Of a stretch of DNA of 64,000 bases, positions 1 to 8,421 are shown in pieces. This DNA comes from Nitrospira sp. (lineage in GTDB: Bacteria; Nitrospirota; Nitrospiria; Nitrospirales; Nitrospiraceae), in contig JAFEBI010000012.1 in assembly GCA_018242725.1 (NCBI GenBank), positions 124,001-188,000 on the forward strand, given 5' to 3'. A program made the translations under genes and the position numbers. The notes under the pieces were generated by a model. The model saw nothing but the letters and a program-made list of their open reading frames with translations. It was not told the DNA's origin and searched no databases. The stretch's first letter is position 1; every line of letters starts with the position of its first letter.

Positions 1-306
1 GAGATCCACATCCGGTCCCTCAATGCTCACTCCATGCCGCTCCCATTCGAGCATCATTCCGACTAAAAGCCAGGTATTGATACTGTACAAGCCTTGAAAA
101 TTGACAAGCGGCCCGATCGACGTTGCCGTACCGTCGGAGAGCTGTTGGGTCAGTGGGGAAAATCCGACTCGAAACCCGAGTACCCACCTACCGGGTTCCG
201 TTCCTCCAAACTCTTCTGCGGATGCGGTCGATGAAAGGGGGATCAGTGAGACAAACAGAACGAACAGCAGACCAGCCGTGAACTCCTTGATCCGTTGCCC
301 ACGCAT
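1..306 (-). CDS. Outer-membrane beta-barrel protein, N-terminal part
   Basis: The gene runs off the left edge; only the first 102 codons are present. The start is an ATG at 306 preceded by GGAGG seven bases upstream. Residues 1-28 form a clear signal peptide: a basic start, a leucine/phenylalanine core and a cleavage site after the ASA at about residue 28. The mature part has alternating polar and hydrophobic residues, with stretches such as GRWVLGFRVGFSP and YSINTWLLVGMMLEWE that look like the first strands of a small barrel. I infer an outer-membrane location. It lies downstream of the metal importer on the same strand with a 111-base gap, so a link to metal uptake is possible but unsupported. 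The specific family cannot be named from the fragment. Confidence 0.7.
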   Translation of the reverse strand, partial: MRGQRIKEFTAGLLFVLFVSLIPLSSTASAEEFGGTEPGRWVLGFRVGFSPLTQQLSDGTATSIGPLVNFQGLYSINTWLLVGMMLEWERHGVSIEGPDVDL

Positions 307-417
307 ACAACACCTCCATTCCTCTATTGTGAGGAAAGCCTTGGGTCTATCGACCCATCAAGGACCAGTGAATGTTGCTCATGACATGATCATACGCTGC
401 ATGATCTCGCGAGAGGG

Positions 418-1260
418 TCAAGAAGATGCCTCATGGGAGTGCGCGACTCCTGTGCGCCTCACACGCTTGGGTGAGAGAAGGACGGCAATAAAAAATATTG
501 CGGTCGCCAATAACACAATTGCCGGTCCTGACGGAATGTCCCAGATGGCCGACACCAAGACTCCGAATACCGACGTCGTAATTCCGATGGCGGCCGAATA
601 TAGTGTCAAGGTTGTGAGGCTGTGTGTCAGTTGATAGGCTGTCGACGCCGGAATCAGAATCATGGCAAAGACGAGAATGGCACCGACCGTCTTGAGTGAG
701 ACCACGACGGTCAATGCAACGAGGGTCAGCAGCAAAAAAAACATCTGCCGAGCGGGAATTCCAGAAGCTTCGGCCATTTCTTGGTCGAAAGCAATAAAAT
801 ACAGTTCTTTGGCAAACAGGAGCAGGAGGCCCAACACCAACACGCTCAAGGTCCCGATGATGCGCAGTTCCTCAGGCGTGACGGAGAGCACGCTGCCGAA
901 GAGATAGCCGTACACTTCCGCATTGTAGGTCTTCATCAGTCCGATAAAGAGGATTCCTAGTGCCATCGTCGTTGTGTACAGAATACCGATGGAGACATCC
1001 AGTTTCATTCTGCCACGTTCTTCAACCCAGCCTGTAATCCAGACCGTGGCCAAGCCAAAGAGAATGGCCAGCAACAACGGGGGCCACCCTATCAGATAGC
1101 CAAGTGCCACTCCTGCAAAGGCAGCGTGGGACGTTCCCGCACCGACGAAGGCAAGCCCCCGGAGGACGACAAACACGCCGATCACAGAGCAGAGCCCGCC
1201 CACCATCGCCGCAGCGAGGAGAGAGCGTTGCATGAAATCATAGGCGAGGAGATCGAGCAT
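418..1260 (-). CDS. znuB: Metal ABC transporter permease, ZnuB/MntB family
   Basis: A 280-residue, very hydrophobic protein with about eight membrane segments, the usual size and layout of the ABC-3 permease family that moves zinc or manganese across the inner membrane. Family features are visible: the early GxFVVLRGLAFVGAGTSHAAFAG region, the central ASGIPARQMF loop that docks on the ATPase, and the helix with AILVFAMILIPA. The C-terminus carries HSHE. It is the last gene of an importer operon (binding protein, ATPase, permease), starting 15 bases after the ATPase gene. Zinc is the likeliest substrate because the partner proteins carry histidine-rich ends, but manganese or iron cannot be ruled out from sequence. 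Confidence 0.9.
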   Translation of the reverse strand: MLDLLAYDFMQRSLLAAAMVGGLCSVIGVFVVLRGLAFVGAGTSHAAFAGVALGYLIGWPPLLLAILFGLATVWITGWVEERGRMKLDVSIGILYTTTMALGILFIGLMKTYNAEVYGYLFGSVLSVTPEELRIIGTLSVLVLGLLLLFAKELYFIAFDQEMAEASGIPARQMFFLLLTLVALTVVVSLKTVGAILVFAMILIPASTAYQLTHSLTTLTLYSAAIGITTSVFGVLVSAIWDIPSGPAIVLLATAIFFIAVLLSPKRVRRTGVAHSHEASS

Positions 1261-1275
1261 AATCCGTCATTACTA

Positions 1276-2094
1276 TTAGTGGTGATGATGGTAATCTTCG
1301 ACGATCACGAGGTCCTTTTCAGTGATGACAAGCTCTTTCCCATACACTTGGTGAAGGATTTCTGGCTTGAGGACCTCGTTCGGAGGACCGGCGGCGTAAA
1401 GCTTGGTTTTAAGAAGGACCAATCGATCCACTCGGGAACGGATCATATTGATGTCGTGGGTAATCAACAGCACCGTCAGCTTGAGTTCGTCATGAAGGTG
1501 CTGGACGAGCTCAATAACGTTGTGTTGCATGGTGATATCCAGTCCCGTGGTGGGTTCATCAAGTATCAGAACTTTGGGTTGTTGTGCCAAGGCTCTCGCG
1601 ATAAAGACTCGCTGCTGCTGCCCGCCGGATAGATGTCCGAGCGCGGTATCTTTATGCGGCTCCATGCTGACCTGGGCGAGGGCCTCCATCGCGATGTGAC
1701 GATCCTTCTTCCCCGGCCGTTTCAGAAGTCCCAGCGCCCCATAGCGACCCATCATGACTGTCTCGAGGACGGTCACGGGAAAGTTTCGATCAACCACTCC
1801 CTTTTGTGGAAGGTATCCGATCTGGGCTCGATGGTGGCAGCGGAGTTCACTGCAGGCACAATCGAAGATATGAAGATGGCCCTCCACCGGAGGGAGCAAC
1901 CCCAAGACAGCGCGGCAGAGTGTTGTTTTGCCTGATCCGTTTGGGCCGATCACACCGATGAACTCGCCGTCATAGATGGACAGGGTGATATCATTGAGCG
2001 CAATAAGCCCGGGGAAACCAAAGGACGCATGATCAAAGCGGATGATCGGACTGCGATCAGTAGGCACGGATTCCCTGACTCTTTCCGGAGACAT
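1276..2094 (-). CDS. znuC: Metal ABC transporter ATP-binding protein, ZnuC-like
   Basis: The ATPase of the importer. Visible motifs are the Walker A GPNGSGKTT, Q-loop YLPQKG, signature LSGGQQQR, Walker B VLILDEP and switch histidine in LLITHD. I place the start at the ATG at 2094 (MSPERV...); the open frame continues upstream only through the 3' end of the binding-protein gene, from which this start is 22 bases away. That gives about 272 residues, normal for the family. The last residues are four consecutive histidines, a possible metal-sensing or metal-buffering tail not required by the ATPase fold. It works with the permease downstream and binding protein upstream. Confidence 0.9.
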   Translation of the reverse strand: MSPERVRESVPTDRSPIIRFDHASFGFPGLIALNDITLSIYDGEFIGVIGPNGSGKTTLCRAVLGLLPPVEGHLHIFDCACSELRCHHRAQIGYLPQKGVVDRNFPVTVLETVMMGRYGALGLLKRPGKKDRHIAMEALAQVSMEPHKDTALGHLSGGQQQRVFIARALAQQPKVLILDEPTTGLDITMQHNVIELVQHLHDELKLTVLLITHDINMIRSRVDRLVLLKTKLYAAGPPNEVLKPEILHQVYGKELVITEKDLVIVEDYHHHH

Positions 2095-2116
2095 GAATGA
2101 ATTTCCCGAGCGGCTG

Positions 2117-3055
2117 CTAGGTGGACTCCAATGCGCCAACCAATTGGAGCACATTGTAACGAAGCATGTCGAGGTAACTTTCAGTTCCCGGAATTCCACC
2201 CGGCATGGTGGTCAGCACCACGACACGTGCCTTGGTGTCTCGCGACAGCAGTTCAGGAAGCCGTTGGCTCAGCTGAATTTCTGAGGCGATCACCCGAATA
2301 TGCTGGCGGGTAATCTTCGCGATCAGATGCTGTAGGTGAAGAGCGGAAGGTTCGGTGCCAGATTGGGTATGGATCGTGTCGACAATTTGAAGGTTAAATC
2401 GCTTGGCGAGGTAGGGCCAAGCCGGATGATGTGCGATGAAACGCCGGTCCGAGAGGCGTTGAGTCCGCGTCATCAGCTCCTGCTGTACTTGCGCGAGTCG
2501 TTGCAGATACGCCTCCTGATTGGCTTGAAAATCGGCGGCATGAACCGGATCACTCTCGATGAGCGCACGGGTGATGTGGCGCAGCATGATGCCGACGTTC
2601 ACGGGATCCAGCCAAATATGGGGATTCCCCCCAGTGGCGCCATGTGTGCCCGGATGGATCTCTTCGTGGATCTCCCCATCGTCAGGAAGAAGCTCTACGC
2701 CCTGGGATGTTGTGATTACGCGTAACCTGGCACTTCCCGCATTTTTTACCAACGCTGTCACCCAGACCTCAAGCCCAAGACCAACTTCGAACAGTAACTG
2801 AGCCTTGCGTACCGCGACCAAATCACTGGGTTTGGGCGAGTAGGTATGTTCGTTCTCGTAGCCGCTCAGCAAGGACTTCACCTCTACAAACGGGCCACCG
2901 ACCTGTTCCGTCAAGTCTTTTAAGACGGGAATGGTCACGACAATAGGAATGGGCTCACGAGCGTCTGTTGCTGAGATGGAGACGACAGAACATATGGCAA
3001 GGACCAGGAGAGACAACCGAATACCCAACATGCGTTTGTAGGTGAGGGGAAACAT
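2117..3055 (-). CDS. znuA: Zinc/manganese-type periplasmic binding protein (cluster A-I)
   Basis: The periplasmic metal-capture protein of the importer. After a signal peptide (hydrophobic LSLLVLAICSVVSISA, cleavage near ATDA) the family motifs appear: VVTIPVLKDLTEQVGG, the histidine in NEHTYSPKPSDL, NPHIWLDP and HHPAWPYL, which supply the usual metal-ligand histidines. A short His/acid loop lies between residues for strands two and three (EIHEEIHPGTHG), as in ZnuA-type proteins and unlike most manganese-binding homologues; this favours zinc. The start is uncertain: ATGs at 3055 and 3031 both precede a good signal peptide and neither has a strong ribosome site. A possible promoter lies just upstream (TTGACA at 3088-3093, TACCGT at 3064-3069, 18-base spacer), which would favour 3031. 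Confidence 0.87.
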   Translation of the reverse strand: MFPLTYKRMLGIRLSLLVLAICSVVSISATDAREPIPIVVTIPVLKDLTEQVGGPFVEVKSLLSGYENEHTYSPKPSDLVAVRKAQLLFEVGLGLEVWVTALVKNAGSARLRVITTSQGVELLPDDGEIHEEIHPGTHGATGGNPHIWLDPVNVGIMLRHITRALIESDPVHAADFQANQEAYLQRLAQVQQELMTRTQRLSDRRFIAHHPAWPYLAKRFNLQIVDTIHTQSGTEPSALHLQHLIAKITRQHIRVIASEIQLSQRLPELLSRDTKARVVVLTTMPGGIPGTESYLDMLRYNVLQLVGALEST

Positions 3056-3149
3056 CGGCGGCGACGGTACCATCCAGGTTTTCGCTCTGTCAACGCCATC
3101 TTGAGCGTACCTATCAAGTGAGGAATAGCTGTGTCGGTATGGTGCGGCA

Positions 3150-3173
3150 ACCTGATCATAAACCTGATCATAT
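3150..3173. repeat. Tandem 12-base repeat containing TGATCA
   Basis: Two adjacent near-identical 12-mers (ACCTGATCATAA, then ACCTGATCATAT) lie between the divergent metal-importer and anmK genes. Each holds the palindrome TGATCA, spaced about one helical turn apart, a layout common for protein-binding sites. Function is inference. Confidence 0.4.
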
Positions 3174-3328
3174 GGCCGAGAACCGACCCAACGCAGAACC
3201 AAACTCGCAGTGTCATGCAATCTCTCGATCGGCCCTGGCCATTCGTCTCCTTGACCATCGCCGTGAGTTCGATTAGCGTAGCGCACACAGCCCATGAGAC
3301 ATGATATGGTCACGAAGGGATATTGCTC

Positions 3329-4519
3329 ATGAAAGTCGTTGGGCTTATGTCGGGAACGTCTGCTGATGGAGTCGATGCGGCATTGGTGTCAATTGTTCGA
3401 AAACCAGCTCGACTTGAGGTGGAGATGGGGGCGTTCTATTCGCTGCCCTATCCGCGCTCGCTCCAACAGCGACTGCTTTCTGCATCGGTATCAGGGACGG
3501 TCGCCGATCTGTGCCATCTGAATGCGCTTCTGGGAGAATGGTTCGCTGACGCCGCACTGGGAGTGATTCGAGCCGCCCAGTTAACGGCAGAAGAGGTTGA
3601 TCTTATTGGATCTCATGGTCAGACTGTGCACCACCTGCCGAATGGGATTAAGGATACGAGGGTTGGGGCGATACGGTCTACTCTCCAAATCGCCGAACCG
3701 GCAGTGATTGCTGAGAGGACTGGAATTACAACGGTGGCCAATTTTCGCCCTCGCGACATCGCTGCCGGAGGACAAGGAGCGCCGCTGACGCCGGGGATCC
3801 ATGCCTTGCTCTTTCAGCATCACCGCCGAGGGCGACTCATCGTCAACCTTGGGGGGATCAGCAATGTGACCTACCTGCCGCGTGGAGCCGGAGGGAATGG
3901 GTTGATCGCGTTTGACACGGGTCCGGCCAATATGGTCCTGGACGGCATTATGTTTCGGAGCACGAATGGTCGTTGTACCATGGACCGCGATGGACGCCTC
4001 GCAGCAAGGGGTCGAGTCGATTCAAGATTATTGGCTAAACTGTTGGCCCACCCCTATCTCTCTCAGGCGCCACCCAAATCGACTGGCCGAGAAATGTTTG
4101 GCGAGGCCATGCAGGCGGAGTTACTCAGCTGGCCACAGGCGCGTAAACTATCAATCGAGGATCTATTAGCCACCTGTACCAGATGGACTGCGGAGGCTGT
4201 TGGCACGGCACGGCGCTGGGTCAAAGATGGAATTGACGAAGTGATCGTCGGTGGCGGGGGAGTGAAGAACCGGGCAATTATGGAACATCTGAAAGGCGTG
4301 TTTGCTCCGGTTCCGGTCACCACCTTTGAGGCGCACGGCTGGGATAGTAAGGCTCTGGAGTCAGTGGCCTTCGCGATTTTGGCCTATCAAACTGTGATGG
4401 AGCAGTGCGGGAACGTTCCAGCGGTGACAGGAGCTGCTTCTCCCAGGCTGTTGGGATGTATTGTCCCAAGTGGGCCAGGATGGTATGAGCGATTACATCC
4501 AAGTCGACGGGGAAAGTAA
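3329..4519 (+). CDS. anmK: Anhydro-N-acetylmuramic acid kinase
   Basis: AnmK phosphorylates and opens 1,6-anhydro-N-acetylmuramic acid released during peptidoglycan turnover, giving MurNAc-6-phosphate for recycling in the cytoplasm. The N-terminal GLMSGTSADGVDAAL is the family signature; the ATPase-fold phosphate loops LIVNLGGISNVTYLP and FDTGPANMVLD follow, with VGGGGVKN and the DSKALESVAFA region near the C-terminus. At 396 residues it is the usual size. A TTG at 3323 is in frame, but the GAAGGGA ribosome site sits one base from it and seven bases from the ATG at 3329, so the ATG is preferred. It is followed after six bases by the DUF2726 gene. Confidence 0.93.
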   Translation: MKVVGLMSGTSADGVDAALVSIVRKPARLEVEMGAFYSLPYPRSLQQRLLSASVSGTVADLCHLNALLGEWFADAALGVIRAAQLTAEEVDLIGSHGQTVHHLPNGIKDTRVGAIRSTLQIAEPAVIAERTGITTVANFRPRDIAAGGQGAPLTPGIHALLFQHHRRGRLIVNLGGISNVTYLPRGAGGNGLIAFDTGPANMVLDGIMFRSTNGRCTMDRDGRLAARGRVDSRLLAKLLAHPYLSQAPPKSTGREMFGEAMQAELLSWPQARKLSIEDLLATCTRWTAEAVGTARRWVKDGIDEVIVGGGGVKNRAIMEHLKGVFAPVPVTTFEAHGWDSKALESVAFAILAYQTVMEQCGNVPAVTGAASPRLLGCIVPSGPGWYERLHPSRRGK

Positions 4520-4525
4520 CCAACG

Positions 4526-5035
4526 ATGAAGCTTCTACTGCTTGCGACGATCGTCACTTTGATCATCTTCAGCATTTGGTGGTATCGAAAGCGATCGCGC
4601 CGAAGCAAGAAAGGCGTGTCGCGCAGTGTCATGCCTTCGGACGTCACTCTCAGCCCCACTCCGCTCTTGGCTGAAGATGAAGTGGCGCTCTATAACCTTT
4701 TGCGAATGGTTGTCCAAGAACGCTATCTTGTCTTTGCGAAGGTGCCGCTCGGCTCATTTCTTACGGTCGATGCGGGGGGAAAGGAACGAGTCCAAGTTCT
4801 CCGTCATCTTGCCCTTAAACGAGTCGACTTTGCGTTGGTGCACCCAGGGTCACGCCAGGTTGAGCAGGTGGTGCAGATTGAATCTCAATCTTCGGAGCTC
4901 CATCAGTTGGAATCACAACAAATCATCGAGTCTTTGCTTGATACGGCAGGGATCAAACTGAGAAAGCTTCAGGCCAAGAGGACCTACCCGCTCGCGCATC
5001 TTGCTACTCGACTAGAACTTTCCGCAGACGAGTAA
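4526..5035 (+). CDS. DUF2726-type protein with N-terminal membrane anchor
   Basis: A 169-residue protein. Residues 3-19 form one membrane helix followed by a strongly basic stretch (YRKRSRRSKK), so the rest should face the cytoplasm. The soluble part resembles the DUF2726 family, related to restriction-endonuclease-like and topoisomerase-associated domains: LLAEDEVALYNLLRMVV, KVPLGSFLTVDAGG, and LKRVDFALVHP, in which the D of the VDFAL segment corresponds to the conserved acidic position. No Cys-rich zinc finger is seen. It starts six bases after anmK and is probably co-transcribed. The biochemical role of this family is not established, so no function is assigned. Confidence 0.75.
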   Translation: MKLLLLATIVTLIIFSIWWYRKRSRRSKKGVSRSVMPSDVTLSPTPLLAEDEVALYNLLRMVVQERYLVFAKVPLGSFLTVDAGGKERVQVLRHLALKRVDFALVHPGSRQVEQVVQIESQSSELHQLESQQIIESLLDTAGIKLRKLQAKRTYPLAHLATRLELSADE

Positions 5036-5178
5036 GCCTTGGACAATTCGAGTGACGCCTCTAGGCGGGCGCTACAGTGGATGATGGGGAAGTCTCGCCG
5101 CCGGTACTCACTGCCTTGCTCGCTATGCGGGTCACTCCTACTTCTGAACCACCAAACGTTTGATCGACCAGGTTGGAA

Positions 5179-5673
5179 CTATGGCGACGATGTGGAGGGC
5201 TCTTCGCTGGGGGACAGCGCCTCGATCGCCTTGCGCGCAACCTCTGCTTCGGGGCTTTCTGGATATTGGTCAACCACGCGATCGAACATCAGCCGAGCCT
5301 TCTCTTGATCTCTGAGTTTGATATAGGTCTGGCCGAGCTTTAAAGTCGAAGCGGCCAACTTTGGACTGAGCGGATAATTGGATACGACGTCAGAGAATGA
5401 CTGTAAGGCGTCCCGATATCGCCGCGTACGAAATTGGCATTCTCCAATCCAGTATTGTGCATTGGCTGCCAGTGCGGATTGACCGTGGAGCTCAATGAAT
5501 AGGCGAAAGCCGGCCATTGCTGCTTCGTAGTCGCGCTGCTTAAACTCTTCCATGATGCGGTCGTAGAGATGACGGGTTGTATCCTGACGCTGCGCGGGGG
5601 CGGCAAATGGCTGGCTTGCAGAGAAAACAATAACAAGCAACAGCAGGATTCCAACACCATGTCGTCCAGCCAT
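5179..5673 (-). CDS. Periplasmic TPR protein, YbgF/CpoB C-terminal-like
   Basis: A 164-residue exported protein. The ATG at 5673 follows GGAGG with good spacing; the frame upstream of it has no such signal. Residues 1-24 are a signal peptide ending at FAAPAQ. Three tetratricopeptide repeats follow, e.g. YEAAMAGFRLFIELHGQS, ANAQYWIGECQFRTRRYRDA, and LKLGQTYIKLRDQEKARLMF with the DQYPESPEA linker. This is the repeat pattern of the C-terminal domain of the Tol-Pal partner CpoB/YbgF, but the coiled coil of CpoB is missing and no tol genes are nearby, so it is a TPR adaptor of unknown partner. The tail is Ser/Pro rich. Confidence 0.75.
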   Translation of the reverse strand: MAGRHGVGILLLLVIVFSASQPFAAPAQRQDTTRHLYDRIMEEFKQRDYEAAMAGFRLFIELHGQSALAANAQYWIGECQFRTRRYRDALQSFSDVVSNYPLSPKLAASTLKLGQTYIKLRDQEKARLMFDRVVDQYPESPEAEVARKAIEALSPSEEPSTSSP

Positions 5674-6103
5674 ATCGGGCCTCCATCGGTTCAACTCGAA
5701 GTCGAGTGGGTTATAAGGCAATCGGTGTGCCAAGCGTATGGCGCAGCGGGAGCGGGAAACACTGAAATAACAGGGTCTTGCGCACAGGCACTCTATGGGA
5801 AAACCAGGCCATTGTCGATAACGTGTTATGCAGGACACAGAATTGTACAGGGATGGTAGGCATACTCAAGTTAGAATAATTAATGACGAGCGCAAGGAGT
5901 GGAGGGGATCATTTTCACCGCACGTGCATCATACTGAACGGTATCCTGCCGCTTCCTGTTCCGAATGAGTTAGCTCCGATGTTACCCAACTCAATAAACC
6001 TCTTCCTTAAGAACCCGATTCCTCGCTCCCTTGACGACTCATTTCTCATCGTCCTTGCCAAGTGAGCCTGAATGACTGGGAGCCAGGAAGAGACGGCAAC
6101 TCC
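5674..6103. other. Intergenic stretch with one promoter, otherwise no gene seen
   Basis: 430 bases between two minus-strand genes. It holds the promoter described at 5842-5869. The only open frame, about 60 codons at 5883-6065 on the plus strand, has no ribosome site and no protein-like features, and I do not call it. Confidence 0.6.
5842..5869 (-). promoter_or_regulatory. Sigma-70-like promoter for the TPR gene
   Basis: On the minus strand, TTGAGT (5864-5869) and TACAAT (5842-5847) are separated by 16 bases, a good match to both hexamers. It points at the TPR gene with a leader of roughly 160 bases. Prediction by eye only. Confidence 0.45.
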
Positions 6104-7027
6104 TCAATTCTGACGTGCTGAAGATGGTAAATTATTTGGGATGTGAAACTGAAACGAGTTACCGCCCTGCTGTTTGGCACGGTACATCGCGGCATCCGCA
6201 TGTGTTAATAATTCATCGATATCATGGTCGTCGGTCGGATAGATGGTGATACCGATACTGACACTAATCACGGCCCGATGTTCTCCAAGTATGAACGGTT
6301 CCGAGAGGGAGATGGTGATTCGTTGAGCCACCAATGAGATATCCTCCTCACACATCAACCCTTCTAGGATGATGGTAAACTCATCTCCTCCCATGCGCGC
6401 AACGGTGTCCACTTCGCGTACACATTCATGGAGTCGTTCCGCCACAATTTTCAATAGCTGATCACCGACACTGTGGCCGAGTGTATCGTTCACCGGCTTG
6501 AATCGATCGAGGTCAAGCAACATCAGCCCGAGCGGCTGCTGGAGGCGTTTACTTCGTGCCATGGCTTGCACGAGCCGGTCGTGGAACAAGCTACGGTTGA
6601 CGAGTCCGGTCAGCTGATCGTACTGGGCGAGGTAGGTGAGTCGTTTTTCCGCACGTTTCCGCTCAATCCCATAATGGATTGAACGGGCCAATAATTCCGA
6701 CGGACCTTCTCCCTTGACGAGATAATCCTGTGCTCCATTTTGGACGGCTTGTAAAGCCAGCGTCTGATCATTGAGCCCGCTCAGTACAATGATCGCAATG
6801 GTCGGATTGGCTGCGTGAATCTGGCGTACCGTTGAAAGCCCATATCCGTCCGGGAGCGAAAGGTCCAAGAGCACCGCATCAAATCGAGCTCGAGCGAGAT
6901 AGCGGAAGGCCTCACTCAGACGTGTCACATGAGTAATATTGAACTCTTCCAGATGCCACGCTGCGAGGATATCCTGCGTCAGACGAGCATCGACATCATT
7001 GTCTTCAACTAAGAGAATCTTGATCAT
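6104..7027 (-). CDS. Response regulator with GGDEF diguanylate cyclase domain
   Basis: Residues 1-120 form a CheY-like receiver with the acidic cluster VEDND, phospho-acceptor aspartate in VLLDLSLP (about residue 55) and conserved lysine in YLVKGEG. A short helical linker (IERKRAEKRL) leads to a GGDEF domain (about 130-300) with LTGLVNR, LDLDRFKPVND and an intact GGDEF catalytic motif at about 213-217. An RxxD motif (REVD) lies five residues before GGDEF: this is the product-binding I-site, so feedback inhibition by cyclic di-GMP is expected. It should make cyclic di-GMP when phosphorylated by an unseen histidine kinase. I use the ATG at 7027; a GTG at 7048 is also in frame. A PilZ protein is encoded at 48.4 kb. 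Confidence 0.92.
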   Translation of the reverse strand: MIKILLVEDNDVDARLTQDILAAWHLEEFNITHVTRLSEAFRYLARARFDAVLLDLSLPDGYGLSTVRQIHAANPTIAIIVLSGLNDQTLALQAVQNGAQDYLVKGEGPSELLARSIHYGIERKRAEKRLTYLAQYDQLTGLVNRSLFHDRLVQAMARSKRLQQPLGLMLLDLDRFKPVNDTLGHSVGDQLLKIVAERLHECVREVDTVARMGGDEFTIILEGLMCEEDISLVAQRITISLSEPFILGEHRAVISVSIGITIYPTDDHDIDELLTHADAAMYRAKQQGGNSFQFHIPNNLPSSARQN

Positions 7028-7466
7028 GACCCGTTCGGTTAGTCCCACCGCTCACAGCCGACGCTCTCTTCTGTGGACATGTATCAAGTATAGCGTAAGG
7101 CTCTGATACAACAAGCAAATGGTTGAAGTAGTGACGGAGAACACAGTATTGCCTGAAGGACAAAGTCTTAGGCCGACAGGACCCCTCAAGCCGGAGCCCC
7201 GCTTCTGGTGCGGGTCAGGAACGAGCAGGAGCTTCTGGAAATGATCACTCGCCATGATGATCCGGAGGTCTGGCCGCCACAACATGAAGGTGGTGAATCA
7301 ACCGTTGGAGAGAGTGTGGGAACGAACGGACCACAGATGGCCGTGGAGGTGAGAGAGCGTGTGAGGTGAGGAGGTATTTATGAACGAGAGTTGTCAATCA
7401 ACGTGGGCAGCGGTGGTAGGCACGGTAAATTGTAGAGAGATAGATGAGCAGGGCTCAGTTTCGCGA
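7028..7466. other. Intergenic stretch without a convincing gene
   Basis: About 440 bases between minus-strand genes. A strong ribosome-site sequence (GAGGAGG) stands five bases before an ATG at 7380 on the plus strand, but the frame that follows (to 7580) is rich in Arg, Ser and Trp, overlaps the lipoprotein gene on the other strand and looks like no protein. It may be the remnant of a gene start. A short GC-rich hairpin (CCCGC...GCGGG) sits near 7200. Nothing else was recognised. Confidence 0.5.
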
Positions 7467-7808
7467 TCACGATCCACGAGAACCACTAGGCATCGCGGTG
7501 GGGTATGTTCCGATTGGTGGCTGTTCAGGACCAAATGCTGCTTCACAGGCATACCCTGGTTGAAAAGGCCAGAGGAGTGAACGATCGACGACGCTTCCTC
7601 GTATGTGAATATATCGCAACGTCATCCCCATACGAGCCGCTTCGTCCTTCACCTTTTCAGTACATTCCTGCGCGGAGTAGCCACGGCGGGAAATCAGCAA
7701 TGGAGATCCGGAACTGCTGAGCACCGAAAATTCGTTGATGCATCCATTGAGGCCAAGGAGGAGACAGAGAAGACCGATGAGGCGAATGACCCCTGTTCTT
7801 GGAGCCAT
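7467..7808 (-). CDS. Small hypothetical lipoprotein
   Basis: About 113 residues from the ATG at 7808. The N-terminus is a lipoprotein signal: basic MAPRTGVIR, a leucine-rich core and the lipobox LNGC with the cysteine at about residue 23. The mature part has two more cysteines (AQECTEKV and GYACEAAF) that could form a disulphide in the periplasm. No ribosome site is obvious; the frame is open further upstream, but the lipobox fixes the likely start region. The residue after the lipidated Cys is Ile, so outer-membrane sorting is expected if Lol rules apply. Function unknown. Confidence 0.6.
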   Translation of the reverse strand: MAPRTGVIRLIGLLCLLLGLNGCINEFSVLSSSGSPLLISRRGYSAQECTEKVKDEAARMGMTLRYIHIRGSVVDRSLLWPFQPGYACEAAFGPEQPPIGTYPTAMPSGSRGS

Positions 7809-7959
7809 TCTGAAACGAGATCTGCTGTCCCTTCGTGTCCTACAAGAAGTCGAATCAATACTCATATCTAACCATATCACGAAAATGGGGCCCCAAGCGA
7901 CCAGAATGGTCATGATTGAATGAAAGGAAAAGGAATAGCAAATCGAAAGGTGCGAGAGG

Positions 7960-8157
7960 CTAGACCGGCTTCTCCGCGACGTACTCTATGTACTTCCAGA
8001 ACAGCTTCGCTTCGTCCTCGTTGAGGACCACCGGGGTATTGTTCGCAGCGCCGGTCATAAACACTTTGACTGAAACCGTATCGTGCCAGGCCTGAACGTC
8101 ACAATGAGAGACCAGGTCCAGATTGATAGCGCGGTTTCCGATACGGACAAAATGCAT
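7960..8157 (-). CDS. Small conserved-looking hypothetical protein
   Basis: A 65-residue acidic protein with a good ribosome site (GGAG, eight bases before the ATG at 8157). The sequence looks like one compact alpha/beta domain: MHFVRIGNRAINLDLV at the start, a central strand VSVKVFMTG, then NEDEAKLFWKYIEYV as a terminal helix. No signal peptide, membrane helix or metal motif. The opening resembles short proteins annotated only as hypothetical in which one strand pair precedes a helix. Function unknown; good start signal and normal composition make it a likely real gene. Confidence 0.65.
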   Translation of the reverse strand: MHFVRIGNRAINLDLVSHCDVQAWHDTVSVKVFMTGAANNTPVVLNEDEAKLFWKYIEYVAEKPV

Positions 8158-8264
8158 GGCTGATCTCCACTTATCTCAGGGGCCGGGGTAATCATACACG
8201 AAGGTCGTTCTGCCTGGAAGCAACGGACGATTCTCCTTCCCGATGTTCACGCGGATGCCTCATC

Positions 8265-8405
8265 ATGGAAGAACGTGCCGATCTGCTCGGCAGGAAGTGC
8301 CGGCTAGTTTTTAAGGTTGTGACGAGAACGCCCAATAAACAACGGTTTCGCGTTGGCATGAAAGTTGAGCTCGGTGATCGAGTTATACCTGTGGTCTGTG
8401 TCTGA
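8265..8405 (+). CDS. Possible 46-residue open frame ahead of the ZorA-like gene
   Basis: A short frame from ATG 8265 to TGA 8403-8405. Its product (MEERADLLGRKCRLVFKVVT... ending VELGDRVIPVVCV) has an ordinary amino-acid mix and looks more like a small beta-rich protein than noise. There is no convincing ribosome site, and the stop lies 16 bases before the next gene. It could equally be a leader region or a relic. Low confidence. Confidence 0.22.
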   Translation: MEERADLLGRKCRLVFKVVTRTPNKQRFRVGMKVELGDRVIPVVCV

Positions 8406-8421
8406 ATAGAGGTGTGGCAAG

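Noticed and set aside
5883-6065. Sixty-codon plus-strand frame in the 5.7-6.1 kb gap
   Set aside because: No ribosome site, no recognisable fold, flanked by minus-strand genes.
7380-7580. Plus-strand frame with a strong GAGGAGG ribosome site
   Set aside because: The product is Arg/Ser/Trp-rich and overlaps the lipoprotein gene on the other strand; treated as a possible relic, not a gene.
8354-8369. Sigma-54-like element TGGCATG-N4-TTGAG before the ZorA-like gene
   Set aside because: The -12 element lacks the invariant GC (TTGC expected) and the match lies inside a short open frame.
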